Source of the DNA: Gordonia otitidis NBRC 100426
GTDB lineage: Bacteria; Actinomycetota; Actinomycetes; Mycobacteriales; Mycobacteriaceae
Assembly (NCBI RefSeq): GCF_000248075.1
Contig: NZ_BAFB01000184.1
Span: 1 to 37,131, forward strand
Direction: 5' to 3'
DNA: 37,131 nt
In this document: positions 1 through 6,930 of the stretch, one piece after another
How positions within the stretch are numbered: position 1 is the first letter of the stretch
How the letters are laid out: each line of letters opens with the position of its first letter
The notes under the pieces: generated by a model
Told to the model about the DNA's origin: nothing
Database searches by the model: none
The model's input: only the letters and a program-made list of their open reading frames with translations
Made by a program: the position numbers and the translations under genes

Positions 1-796
1 GCGTCCAGCACCACATCGAGGCGGGCGCGGGTCGCCGGATCAAGATCAGCAGTCAACCGCGACATCAGATCCGCACCCTGCCGGTTCACCCACAACCGGC
101 GACGCCGTTGACGGTCTGTGTCGTCGGTGACCGTCCCATCCGGATCCAGATGCGCCATCAACCGGCTACCCAGATTGCTGATCTCTTTCGGCGTGAACTG
201 CACACCATAACCAGCCATCTGCGCTTCCGCTGCCGCCCGCACGTCGGCCGGGATCTGATGCGGGATCTGATCGAGTACTTCGAGCACCGCCCGTACGCGA
301 GCGGGTGCAATCAGCCCCTGCCCCCAGTGACGCGCCAACGTCGGACACTGCGGATCGCCTTTCTCACCCACGATGGACGTGAACGAGCCGGTTGCTGCGA
401 TGAGTCGATGTCGGGCCGCCGGGTCGCCGACACCCAGCCGGTGAGCGAGAAAGTCCCGCACATCGCGGTACCCGAGCGAGCGCGGCAGATTGCGATCCGA
501 CGCCTCCACCACCAGCCGATCAGTCACCGCCGCAGCGTCCGCCGCGCCAACCGCTCAGCCACCGCGGCCGCCTCCACCACACCCGCATCCGAAAGCTGCG
601 ACACATCACAGCCCGCCAACTCCTCAATCACCGACGCCAACCGCGACAACGCATCCGCCACCCGAGCATCCGCCGACCCCACCACCGCAGAACCCAAGCC
701 GGCAGCATCCAACCCAGCAGCATCCAATAACGAAGGCGCACAATCACTCTTGGAATCATCCGGGTGGCCGTCCGGACCGTCATGACCAGCACTCAC
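1..796 (-). pseudogene. DUF222 / 13E12-family protein, N-terminal part, frameshifted
   Basis: This is the left copy of a DUF222 (REP13E12-type) protein, a family that often ends in an HNH nuclease domain; that end lies outside the window. The start is GTG at 796, matching the ATG start of the right copy (36454). The first 90 codons read in frame to ...ERLARRTLRR and then TGA at 524-526. In the right copy the same place reads RRTAAAVTDR. One G is missing between bases 535 and 536; restoring it gives TAAAVTDR and an open frame through base 1 that keeps the family segments VGEKGDPQCPTLARHWGQG and TPKEISNLGSRLMAHLDPDG. The left copy also carries a 15-base tandem duplication (695-724), giving DAAGLDAAGL. 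The gene is probably inactive or makes a 90-residue fragment; a sequencing error cannot be excluded. Family assignment is sure, function is not. Confidence 0.85.
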
Positions 797-858
797 GCGT
801 CCTCACCCCCAAGACCTTCCGCTGTCGCGTCGAATCGATCATTCGAATATGTGTTCTA
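105..858 (-). repeat. Inverted repeat, left arm (13E12/DUF222 element)
   Basis: The DUF222 gene and its SOS promoter occur at both ends of the window in opposite orientation, about 35 kb apart. Bases 105-858 (minus) correspond to 36405-37131 (plus), and homology on the left continues to base 1. Most of the arm is nearly identical, with one central block of about 90 bases (around 380-470) that is diverged at the DNA level though the protein stays similar. Confidence 0.85.
843..858 (-). promoter_or_regulatory. LexA (SOS) box upstream of the left DUF222 gene
   Basis: On the minus strand the site reads TAGAACACATATTCGA. The known mycobacterial SOS box is TCGAAC-N4-GTTCGA; this site matches 10 of its 12 fixed bases. 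Its counterpart before the right DUF222 gene (36405-36420) differs at one base. M. tuberculosis 13E12 genes are known LexA targets, so DNA-damage induction is the natural inference. The box ends 46 bases before the GTG start and sits at the expected transcription start. Confidence 0.75.
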
Positions 859-886
859 TACTACCCGGCCAATCGGACATTGTCGA
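858..886 (-). promoter_or_regulatory. Promoter of the left DUF222 gene
   Basis: On the minus strand a -35-like TCGACA (881-886) and a -10-like TAGTAT (858-863) are separated by 17 bases. The -10 abuts the SOS box, so LexA bound there would block initiation. The right copy has TAGTGT at the equivalent place (36400-36405) but no comparably good -35. Motif reading only. The rest of 797-1068 shows no supported gene. Confidence 0.55.
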
Positions 887-1068
887 TGTACCGAGCGAAC
901 TTCTACGCATTTCTCCACAGGTTTGATGCGCCTGCAGCGCAGCCTGTTTCGAGCCATCCGTTCGCTGTCTTCGCCCCCGTGTCCACTGTCTTCATCCCGG
1001 GTGTCAGCGCTGTCGCGCCGTCGTGGCCCCGCACGTCGAGCAAGCACACGTGTTGATGGCGCGGACGC

Positions 1069-1662
1069 TCAGTCCCGCAGCAGATCGCGGGTGACCTGAA
1101 GCTGCCCGAGGTGCTGTGCGAGTTCGTGTACGACATGCAGCAGAACCCATTCCGGCGTGACGGTGTCGAGATCGACGTCGGCATTGGTGCCACGAGCAGC
1201 GCGAGCCGCGATGCCCTCGCGGAGCATGCGCGTCGCCCAGACATCGGCGTCACGGCGAACCTGAGCGATTCGTTCGACGAGATCGGCGCGCGTGCCGGTT
1301 GCCTCGAACTCACCCGCACGGTCCCGGGGAATGTCGAGACCGCAGCCGAATGTGCCCAGCCACCACCGGGTCATCTCGATGCAGTGGTGCACAAGCGCGT
1401 ACGGGGTGTTGGAGCCCGGTGCTGCGAGCCGTCGGTTGAGGTCGTCGTCGGACAGGTCGTCGAGCGTCGCCACGAATCCGTCCCAGCATCGTTCGGCTGT
1501 GTCGAGTGCGGCGTTCGACCACGCCTGATCCGAGTGACGCGCAAGTCGAGCGACATAGCCTTCGAACTCGGCCACGGACTCGAACCCGTAGCGCTTCTTC
1601 ACGTATGTCGCGACGGGCATGCCCCGATTGACACGCCGCATCAAAGACTGTCCCAGACTCAC
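1069..1662 (-). CDS. DinB-superfamily protein (DUF664/YfiT-like)
   Basis: A 197-residue protein with the four-helix DinB fold. Histidines expected to bind a divalent metal are visible at residues 92-93 (VHHCIEMTRWWLG) and 176-184 (HVVHELAQHLGQLQVTRD); the closing 'HLGQLQ..RD' is typical of the DUF664 branch. Some DinB relatives in actinobacteria are thiol-dependent (mycothiol) enzymes; whether this one is cannot be told. The length is near the family's usual 160-200 residues. The start is GTG at 1662, preceded by TAGGGT and 6 bases, so the mRNA is probably leaderless. It stands alone, divergent from the peptide cassette at 1823. Family confident, substrate unknown. Confidence 0.75.
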   Translation of the reverse strand: MSLGQSLMRRVNRGMPVATYVKKRYGFESVAEFEGYVARLARHSDQAWSNAALDTAERCWDGFVATLDDLSDDDLNRRLAAPGSNTPYALVHHCIEMTRWWLGTFGCGLDIPRDRAGEFEATGTRADLVERIAQVRRDADVWATRMLREGIAARAARGTNADVDLDTVTPEWVLLHVVHELAQHLGQLQVTRDLLRD

Positions 1663-1668
1663 TTCTGC

Positions 1669-1674
1669 ACCCTA
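1669..1674 (-). promoter_or_regulatory. -10 element, leaderless start of the DinB-like gene
   Basis: TAGGGT on the minus strand ends 6 bases before the GTG start at 1662, placing the transcription start at or next to the start codon. No Shine-Dalgarno sequence fits. Inferred from spacing only. Confidence 0.5.
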
Positions 1675-1822
1675 ACGCCCGTGACCGACCTGGAATCGCG
1701 ATCTCGGCGCCGTAACGAACTCCGGTCCTCGCCAGTGAATCCTCGTCAAAATCGACACATGTCGACATAGTGGAGAGTGGAGTTCGCGACCGAGCGGCTC
1801 CCGACGAGGAAAGGGTTTTCCC

Positions 1823-2077
1823 ATGGCACTCGATGATGACGACATCACCACCTCCAGCCCAGGGGGTGAAGGTCCCGCCGACGGCGGCTCGAATCCCGGT
1901 GGACACGACGGCGGCGCAGACGGCACCGCATCACCCGGCGAAGGTCCCGCCGACGGCGGCTCCAACCCCGGTGGACACGACGGCGGCGCAGACGGCACCG
2001 CATCACCCGGCGAAGGCCCCGCCGACGGCGGCTCCAACCCCGACGGGCACGACGGCGGCGCAGACGGCACCGCCTGA
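1823..2077 (+). CDS. Repeat-bearing Asp/Gly-rich small peptide (candidate modified-peptide precursor)
   Basis: An 84-residue acidic peptide. The head is MALDDDDITTSSPGGEG; the rest is two full 24-residue units beginning PADGGSNPGGHDGGADGTA and a third, 19-residue partial unit in which one G is D. It has no hydrophobic segment, no Cys and no aromatic residue. A strong Shine-Dalgarno stretch (GAGGAAAGGG, 1805-1814) sits 8 bases before ATG 1823, so it is surely translated. Its TGA (2075-2077) is followed at once by the ATG of the oxygenase gene. The short acidic head followed by repeats and the coupling to an oxygenase resemble a ribosomal peptide precursor with repeated cores. That is an inference; I do not recognise a named family. 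Alternatives are a disordered surface or metal-binding peptide. Confidence 0.75.
   Translation: MALDDDDITTSSPGGEGPADGGSNPGGHDGGADGTASPGEGPADGGSNPGGHDGGADGTASPGEGPADGGSNPDGHDGGADGTA
1874..2074 (+). repeat. Three in-frame 72-base direct repeats
   Basis: Units start at 1874, 1946 and 2018; the third is 57 bases long and ends at the stop codon. They differ by only a few bases (gaa/aac, ggt/gac, ggt/ggc), so they arose recently or are kept alike by recombination. Each encodes one unit of the acidic peptide. Copy number is expected to vary between strains. Confidence 0.95.
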
Positions 2078-3313
2078 ATGATGAGTTCGCTGAGTCGATG
2101 CATCGCTGTCGATGCCGAGGTGTTCGCGCGCGAGCACTGGGGTCGGCAGCCGCTGCTCAGCCGTTCGGACACGCTGCCCCGCGACTTCGACGATCTGCTC
2201 TCGCCGCACAGCGTCGATGAGTTGATTTCGGAGCGCGGGGTGCGTGCGCCGTTCATCCGGATGGCAAAGGAGGGCGGTCTGGTCGGCAAGGACTGCTATC
2301 TCGGGCCGGCGGGCTTCGGTGCCGAGATGCCTGATCAGGTCGACTCGGCCAAGGTCCTGGCCCAATTCGCCGCGGGCGCGACCATCGTGTTGCAGGGTCT
2401 GCATCGACTGTGGCCACCGATGATCGAGTTCGTACGCGGGATGGTCGACGACCTCGGGCACCCTGTTCAGGCAAATGCCTACATCACGCCTCCCGCCAAC
2501 CGAGGGTTCGATCCGCACTACGACGTTCACGATGTGTTCGTGCTGCAGACCTCGGGACGGAAACACTGGCGGGTGCACGAACCCGTCCACCGCGATCCAC
2601 TACCGACCCAGCCGTGGACCGACCACCGCGATGCGATCACAGCGCGCGGCGATGACCGCCCTGTGATCGACACAGTCCTGGAACCCGGCGACGCCCTCTA
2701 CCTGCCGCGGGGCTGGGTCCATTCGGCGGAAGCGTTGGGCGACACGTCGATCCACCTCACCATCGGGGTATCGGCGGTGACCACCTACGATCTCGTCCGG
2801 GCTGTCATGGATCAGCTCGGAAACGTCGAGTCGATGCGTGCATCGCTTCCGATGGGCAACGATTTCACCGATCGTGACGAGACAGCAGCACAGGCCACCA
2901 AGGCCATCGCCGCTGCAATCGACGTATTGCAGAACGGCACAACCGACCTGGCCGAGGGAGTCGCTTCTCGCATGTCGGCCGTCCACGCCGAACGCACCCG
3001 ACCAGACGCTGTGCGACCACTGGCGACGCTGCGCGCTGTCGACGCACTCGACGAGCACACAGTGGTCCGCCGACGCCACGGCATGGTGACCGAGATCCGC
3101 CGGTCGGCCGAACGCACCGAGATCCGTCTTGCGGACCGGTCGATCAGCTTTCCCGACCACTGCACGGCCGCGCTCGAGGCCGTCGTGTCCGGCGATGGAG
3201 TCGCCGCGGGCCGACTGCCGGAACTCGACACGGCCGACGGTCTGGTGCTGATCCGGCGACTTCTTCGCGAAGGCGTCGTCGTACCCGACGACCGACCGGT
3301 TCGCGACGAATGA
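2078..3313 (+). CDS. JmjC/cupin_4-type Fe(II)/2-oxoglutarate oxygenase
   Basis: A 411-residue protein of the cupin_4/JmjC class, whose best known bacterial member, YcfD/RoxA, hydroxylates an arginine of ribosomal protein L16. The N-terminus has the family's EHWGRQPLL. The iron ligands are readable as H147-x-D149 (FDPHYDVHDVF) and H215 (LPRGWVHSAEA); K162 in SGRKHWRVH may hold 2-oxoglutarate. The C-terminal ~170 residues form the usual dimerisation/winged-helix-like part. Translation starts at ATG 2078 or 2081, directly after the TGA of the peptide gene, with no Shine-Dalgarno of its own, so it is probably coupled to the peptide. Its TGA overlaps the next ATG by 4 bases. The target may be the upstream peptide (inference) or a ribosomal protein (RoxA-like). 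Cytosolic. Confidence 0.85.
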   Translation: MMSSLSRCIAVDAEVFAREHWGRQPLLSRSDTLPRDFDDLLSPHSVDELISERGVRAPFIRMAKEGGLVGKDCYLGPAGFGAEMPDQVDSAKVLAQFAAGATIVLQGLHRLWPPMIEFVRGMVDDLGHPVQANAYITPPANRGFDPHYDVHDVFVLQTSGRKHWRVHEPVHRDPLPTQPWTDHRDAITARGDDRPVIDTVLEPGDALYLPRGWVHSAEALGDTSIHLTIGVSAVTTYDLVRAVMDQLGNVESMRASLPMGNDFTDRDETAAQATKAIAAAIDVLQNGTTDLAEGVASRMSAVHAERTRPDAVRPLATLRAVDALDEHTVVRRRHGMVTEIRRSAERTEIRLADRSISFPDHCTAALEAVVSGDGVAAGRLPELDTADGLVLIRRLLREGVVVPDDRPVRDE

Positions 3314-4209
3314 TCCGTCGGCCCCCGTGCAGCGTGCAGTCCGCCGAGCGCAGTGATCCGATCTACGGCACCGCATCGGCGGGCTCGGCATGGGTGTTTC
3401 TCGAACTCGGCGGCGCATGGGGACATTCGGCTTTCCTGCAGTCTCCCTCGATCCTCGATCCCGACCTCGGCCTGCGCATCGTGCGGCGCGTCGAGAAGGA
3501 GCGCATGCGGATCGTGGCAATCCGCCGCCCCGGCCGTCGACCACCGACACCCCGGTGGCGCTGGTTCATCGTCAACTCCGAACCCGGTGCGGAAGCAATC
3601 CAGACCGGTGAGGTCGACGGACCCGAGGACTACCTCGATCTCGCGCTCGATGGCTCGGATGGCGCGGCGTCGAACGATCCGCTCATTGCCGTATGCGCCC
3701 ACGGCAAGCACGACCAGTGCTGCGCAGTCCGCGGCCGGGCCGCGACAGCGGCGATCGCGTCGGCGTACCCCGAATGGACGTGGGAGTGCTCGCACCTCGG
3801 CGGCGATCGCTTCGCCGCGACGGGTCTGCTGCTACCGCACGGACTCTGCTATGGCCGACTCGACACGGCCACCGATCCCGCGTCGATCGTCGAGCTGTAT
3901 ACCCAAGGGCGGCTGGATGACTCGCACTTGCGTGGACGCACGTCCCTACCTCACGCAGTCCAGGCAGCACAGCACTACGCCCGTGTGGAAAGCGGTGACG
4001 ACCGCATCGACTCGTTCTCCCCCCTCTCCGTCGCACACGACGACGGTCAGATCCGTGTACGTCTCTCGGGTGCCGCCGGGCCGGTTGAGGTGGTCCTCGG
4101 CGAGCAGTTCTCCGAACCACTCTTCTCGATGTGTGAAGCGAACGTCGCTGGCCGCGTGCGGCAGTTCACGCTGAAATCGATCAACGCACCGCGTATCGCT
4201 GCGACCTGA
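3310..4209 (+). CDS. Sucrase/ferredoxin-like (Suc_Fer-like) protein
   Basis: A 299-residue protein of the sucrase/ferredoxin-like family, which has a thioredoxin-like [2Fe-2S] ferredoxin fold. The signature VCAHGKHDQCCAVRGR spans about 128-143 (C129, C137, C138), followed by WECSHLGGDRFAATGLLLPHG (about 158-178) with C160 and H162. These Cys/His residues could bind an Fe-S cluster. No signal peptide or membrane segment is seen. ATG 3310 overlaps the oxygenase stop by 4 bases (ATGA), so the proteins are made together. An electron-carrier role for the oxygenase is possible, but 2-oxoglutarate oxygenases do not normally need one, so it may be a separate redox step on the same product. Confidence 0.8.
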   Translation: MIRRPPCSVQSAERSDPIYGTASAGSAWVFLELGGAWGHSAFLQSPSILDPDLGLRIVRRVEKERMRIVAIRRPGRRPPTPRWRWFIVNSEPGAEAIQTGEVDGPEDYLDLALDGSDGAASNDPLIAVCAHGKHDQCCAVRGRAATAAIASAYPEWTWECSHLGGDRFAATGLLLPHGLCYGRLDTATDPASIVELYTQGRLDDSHLRGRTSLPHAVQAAQHYARVESGDDRIDSFSPLSVAHDDGQIRVRLSGAAGPVEVVLGEQFSEPLFSMCEANVAGRVRQFTLKSINAPRIAAT

Positions 4210-4230
4210 CCGTGACCGTGTCTCGGTCAG
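4206..4230 (+). terminator. Inverted repeat at the end of the peptide-oxygenase operon
   Basis: A perfect 7-base stem, CTGACCG (4206-4212) and CGGTCAG (4224-4230), with an 11-base loop, begins over the stop codon of the Suc_Fer-like gene. There is no T-run, as is common for actinobacterial terminators, so the call rests on position and symmetry only. Confidence 0.4.
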
Positions 4231-4308
4231 TGATCGGCCCTGCGTCGATGGCGCGTCACACCTGCTCCCGGTGACCTGACAGCGAGTCCACGAGGCACTC
4301 TCGTACTC

Positions 4309-4515
4309 ATGGGAATCAGCAAGAACGACACCGTCGAGTGGAACACCTCTCAGGGGACCACAACCGGGCACGCCGAGGAGAAACGGACCACACCGTTCAC
4401 CTTCGACGGTCAGAAGTTCAACGCAAGCGACGACGACCCGTACTGGATCGTGAAGTCGTCGAAGACAGGCGCGAAGGCCGCGCACAAAGAAGCATCCCTG
4501 ACAAAGAAGCGCTGA
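4309..4515 (+). CDS. Hypervirulence-associated Tudor-domain protein (DUF2945-like)
   Basis: A 68-residue single-domain protein. The blocks VEWNTSQGTTTGHAEEKRT and FTFDGQKFNASDDDPYWIV, then SSKTGAKAAHKEASL, follow the small Tudor-like family known as hypervirulence-associated protein / DUF2945, normally 60-75 residues long. The fold is a small beta-barrel; the molecular role is not established. The gene is monocistronic, 99 bases after the Suc_Fer-like gene. No convincing Shine-Dalgarno or -10 at the leaderless distance was seen. Convergent with the gene at 4558-5112. Confidence 0.8.
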   Translation: MGISKNDTVEWNTSQGTTTGHAEEKRTTPFTFDGQKFNASDDDPYWIVKSSKTGAKAAHKEASLTKKR

Positions 4516-4557
4516 CTGGGAGCCACTCTGCGGGGGCTGACGTGCGCACTGGTGTCG

Positions 4558-5112
4558 TCACATGTTCTCGAACGCGCGGCCCAGTTCGGCCCCGACATCG
4601 ATGATGCGTGCAGCTCTGACCTCCGGTTTGTCGATCTCCTCTGCGACGTGAGCGGCGACGAACCGCTTGATCTCACTGTCTACCTGTCCCACTGCGCGGA
4701 TGAACTCGCCGCGGAGGTTGTGTGAGGCGACGCCGACGATGACGTCGCGCGGCCGAGGCGGTGTGACGTCGATACGCAACTCGAGGGGTTCGGCGGCGCG
4801 GACGGTCATCGGCAGCGTGATCAAGCCGTCGACGTCGTAGCGGACGCGGTCGACGCGCAGATCGACGACCAACCCGATGGTGAGCATGATCTCGACGGTG
4901 AAGGTGATCAACTCACCGACCTCGCGCCTGATTCTCGGTTCACCGATCTCGACGTGTGCGTGGACACGTGCGAGCCCGCCGGGGCCCGAAGGAATGGGCC
5001 CGACGTCGAACGCCTCACCGGTCAGAGACGAGAACGCGGATCCCACACGCTCTTCGGTCACCGCCACTTCGAAGAACCTGCGCCCGAACTCTTCGTAGGT
5101 CAGTTGCGCCAT
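4558..5112 (-). CDS. Conserved hypothetical protein
   Basis: About 184 residues from ATG 5112 (MAQLTYEEFGRRFFEVAVTEERV). ATG 5121 (MTGMAQL) or a start up to 5181 are possible; the chosen one begins at what looks like the first structured segment. The protein is soluble, rich in Val/Arg/Glu, predicted beta-strands in the middle (HAHVEIGEPR, FTVEIMLTIGLVVDLRVDRV) and a helical end (VDSEIKRFVAAHVAEEI). No catalytic motif is recognisable. I believe similar proteins occur in mycobacteria but cannot name a family. It is transcribed divergently from the DUF2461 gene; a weak TACGGT -10 lies upstream at about 5135-5140. Confidence 0.6.
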   Translation of the reverse strand: MAQLTYEEFGRRFFEVAVTEERVGSAFSSLTGEAFDVGPIPSGPGGLARVHAHVEIGEPRIRREVGELITFTVEIMLTIGLVVDLRVDRVRYDVDGLITLPMTVRAAEPLELRIDVTPPRPRDVIVGVASHNLRGEFIRAVGQVDSEIKRFVAAHVAEEIDKPEVRAARIIDVGAELGRAFENM

Positions 5113-5198
5113 TCCAGTCATCGTGCCATTGCGACGGGAACCGTAACGCTGTTCGGGAGATATCAGCCCGGGCGTCGTCACGCTCGTGGTGTGCGCCG

Positions 5199-5204
5199 TA
5201 CGCT
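5199..5204 (+). promoter_or_regulatory. -10 element, leaderless start of the DUF2461 gene
   Basis: TACGCT ends exactly 6 bases before ATG 5211 and no Shine-Dalgarno is present. Fits the TANNNT -10 of actinobacterial leaderless genes. Confidence 0.5.
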
Positions 5205-5210
5205 GCCTAC

Positions 5211-5843
5211 ATGAGTTTCGCTGGCTTCCCCGAAGCCGCCCTCGACTTCTACGACGATCTCGAAGTCGACAACACCAAGGCGTTCTGGGAACAGCACAAG
5301 GATGTCTATCAGAGCGCGGTGGCCACGCCGATGCGCCTACTCACCGACGCCCTGGCCGACGAATTCGGCGAGGCCAAGATGTTCCGTCCCTACCGGGATG
5401 TGCGCTTCTCCAAGGACAAGTCGCCCTACAAGACCCATCAGGGCGCGTACGTTCCGGTGGCGCGGGCCACCGGCTACTACGTGCAGATCGGCGCACCGGG
5501 CGTCATGGTCGGTGCGGGGTTCTACGAGGCCTCGGCTGATCGACTCTCGGCACTACGTACTGCCATCGACGACAACCGTCGTGGCGGAGAACTCGAGCGC
5601 ATCGTCGACGACCTCACAGCCGCGGGCTGGGAGGTCGGAGGCGAACGCCTCAAGACCGCGCCGCGCGGCTGGGACCCGGCGCATCCACGTATCGAACTCC
5701 TGCGGCACAAGACCTTCACGATGTCACGTCACTACGGATTCGACGAGGTGATCCACTCCCCCGAGCTGGTCGACCGTGTCCGTGCCGACTGGCGCGCGAC
5801 GACGCCGCTCGTCGAGTGGATCACCCGACACGCTGCTGCATGA
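5211..5843 (+). CDS. DUF2461 (TIGR02453) family protein
   Basis: A 210-residue soluble protein of the DUF2461 family. Recognisable blocks: FPEAALDFYDDLEVDNTKAF near the start, FRPYRDVRFSKDKSPYKTHQ (about 62-81), YYVQIGAPGVMVGAGFYEAS (about 89-108) and KTAPRGWDPAHPRIELL (about 148-164). The family is widespread and its biochemical role is unknown. The length is typical. The start at 5211 is fixed by the start of homology and by a -10 element 6 bases upstream. Convergent with the YchJ-like gene, 70 bases away. Confidence 0.85.
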   Translation: MSFAGFPEAALDFYDDLEVDNTKAFWEQHKDVYQSAVATPMRLLTDALADEFGEAKMFRPYRDVRFSKDKSPYKTHQGAYVPVARATGYYVQIGAPGVMVGAGFYEASADRLSALRTAIDDNRRGGELERIVDDLTAAGWEVGGERLKTAPRGWDPAHPRIELLRHKTFTMSRHYGFDEVIHSPELVDRVRADWRATTPLVEWITRHAAA

Positions 5844-5913
5844 GTCGTGATCGAGCGACACGACCAAAGGGTGGCGAACACGCCGACGCCGCATGTCGCC
5901 GGGAAACACTGCC

Positions 5914-6315
5914 TCAATTCTTCACGACACCGTCGACGTACACCCATCTCCCATCGACTCGGGTGAAGGACGACAGCTCATGCATGTTCCCCCGCCCTGC
6001 AGGCGTCCGGTAGTGAGCAACGAACCCGACAGTTCCGCTGGAATCGAACGGTCCACCGCCGGTGACTGATTCGACGTCGAGCCGCACCCAGTCGAGATCG
6101 TCGTCGAGATCGAGTTCGTGGGGTCGGGTGTCGGGGTGCCAACTACGGAGGAGGTGCCGCTTGTCCCCGACGGCGAACGCCGTGAAGCGCGACCGCATCA
6201 GGCTTTCGGCAGTAGGGGCCGGACGGACATCGCGCAGAATCGGCCCGCAGCACTCCGCGAAGGTCAGGCCGGTGCCGCACGGGCAACGTGCCTCGTCGGC
6301 GATCGTGGTGCTCAC
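5914..6315 (-). CDS. YchJ-like / UPF0225 protein with SEC-C zinc motif
   Basis: About 133 residues from GTG 6315 (MSTTIADEARCPCG). The N-terminus has a SEC-C zinc-binding motif, CPCGTGLTFAECC (about residues 10-22), followed by the YchJ domain with PTAESLMRSRFTAFAVGD and FVAHYRTPAGRGNMHELSSF. Family members are cytosolic, their function unproven; the fold is NTF2-like. ATG 6327 is an alternative start, but TATGCT lies 7 bases before GTG 6315 and homologues begin close to the CPCG motif. Divergent from the gene at 6447. Confidence 0.8.
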   Translation of the reverse strand: MSTTIADEARCPCGTGLTFAECCGPILRDVRPAPTAESLMRSRFTAFAVGDKRHLLRSWHPDTRPHELDLDDDLDWVRLDVESVTGGGPFDSSGTVGFVAHYRTPAGRGNMHELSSFTRVDGRWVYVDGVVKN

Positions 6316-6322
6316 CCCGGTC

Positions 6323-6328
6323 AGCATA
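6323..6328 (-). promoter_or_regulatory. -10 element, leaderless start of the YchJ-like gene
   Basis: TATGCT on the minus strand ends 7 bases before GTG 6315. It favours that start over ATG 6327, which overlaps the hexamer. Confidence 0.45.
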
Positions 6329-6434
6329 GGCACCGTCACGATGTGCACCACGCATACGTCTCGAACCGGCCCACCGGAATCTGGGTCCCAGGCGACTTCC
6401 AGCCGGCGTACATGCCGATCCCAGCACGCACCGT

Positions 6435-6440
6435 TGTGAT
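6435..6440 (+). promoter_or_regulatory. -10 element, leaderless start of the gene at 6447
   Basis: TGTGAT (5 of 6 identical to TATGAT) ends 6 bases before ATG 6447. No Shine-Dalgarno is seen. Confidence 0.4.
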
Positions 6441-6446
6441 GGTGTC

Positions 6447-6773
6447 ATGACAACCACCGCTTCCACGCACACCATCACCGATACCGTCCTCCTGATCATG
6501 GATGGCAGCGTCCGTGCACACTCGATCGCACGACAGATCCTCGCCGCACAGAAGAATCTCGTCGTCGTCGGCACACACTTCCACGACCTCGTGCCCTACC
6601 TGGATGCCACCGTGCGAGACAACGCGATGACCGTCGTCGCAGACCCCGCTGAACCCGCTCAGATCGACGCCGTGATCGAGCAGGCGTCCGAGTCACTCGG
6701 GCCGGTCATCTTGGTCGTCGATCCCGGCGGTCTGCTCGTCGACGTTCGTGCCGCCGACCGGCACGCGGCCTGA
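6447..6773 (+). CDS. Small hypothetical protein resembling an N-terminal SDR fragment
   Basis: A 108-residue protein. Its pattern, a strand (TVLLIMDGS), a helix with HSIARQILAAQ, a strand (NLVVVGTHFHD), then TVVADPAEPAQIDAVIEQA and GPVILVVDPGG, follows the first half of a short-chain dehydrogenase (...IARQLA...VVV...ADVTDPAQVDAL...GPVDVLVNNAG). The glycine-rich TGxxxGIG is replaced by MDGSVRAHS and NNAG by DPGG, and the catalytic Ser-Tyr-Lys half is absent. It is either a remnant or a small Rossmann-like protein of another use. It has its own likely leaderless promoter. The similarity is my reading of the pattern only. Confidence 0.55.
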   Translation: MTTTASTHTITDTVLLIMDGSVRAHSIARQILAAQKNLVVVGTHFHDLVPYLDATVRDNAMTVVADPAEPAQIDAVIEQASESLGPVILVVDPGGLLVDVRAADRHAA

Positions 6774-6930
6774 CCACCGCGGCTGCTGAGCAACCTTCCG
6801 ATGAGTAGCGACGGATGTGGTTACCCGACCCGGCCTGTGGCGGTAGCACCGCGTCAACATCGCGCTCGGCGGTGTCAATTTCGCGTATCGAACACTCGAG
6901 CACGCCGCGCAGGCGGATACAACGTCCCTC

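Noticed and set aside
797..1068. Short frames on both strands between the left DUF222 start and the DinB-like gene
   Set aside because: Arg/Ser-rich products, no ribosome site, no family features; only the SOS promoter is supported.
6888..6904. SOS-box-like TCGAACACTCGAG upstream of the permease
   Set aside because: Only the left half fits TCGAAC-N4-GTTCGA; the right half does not.
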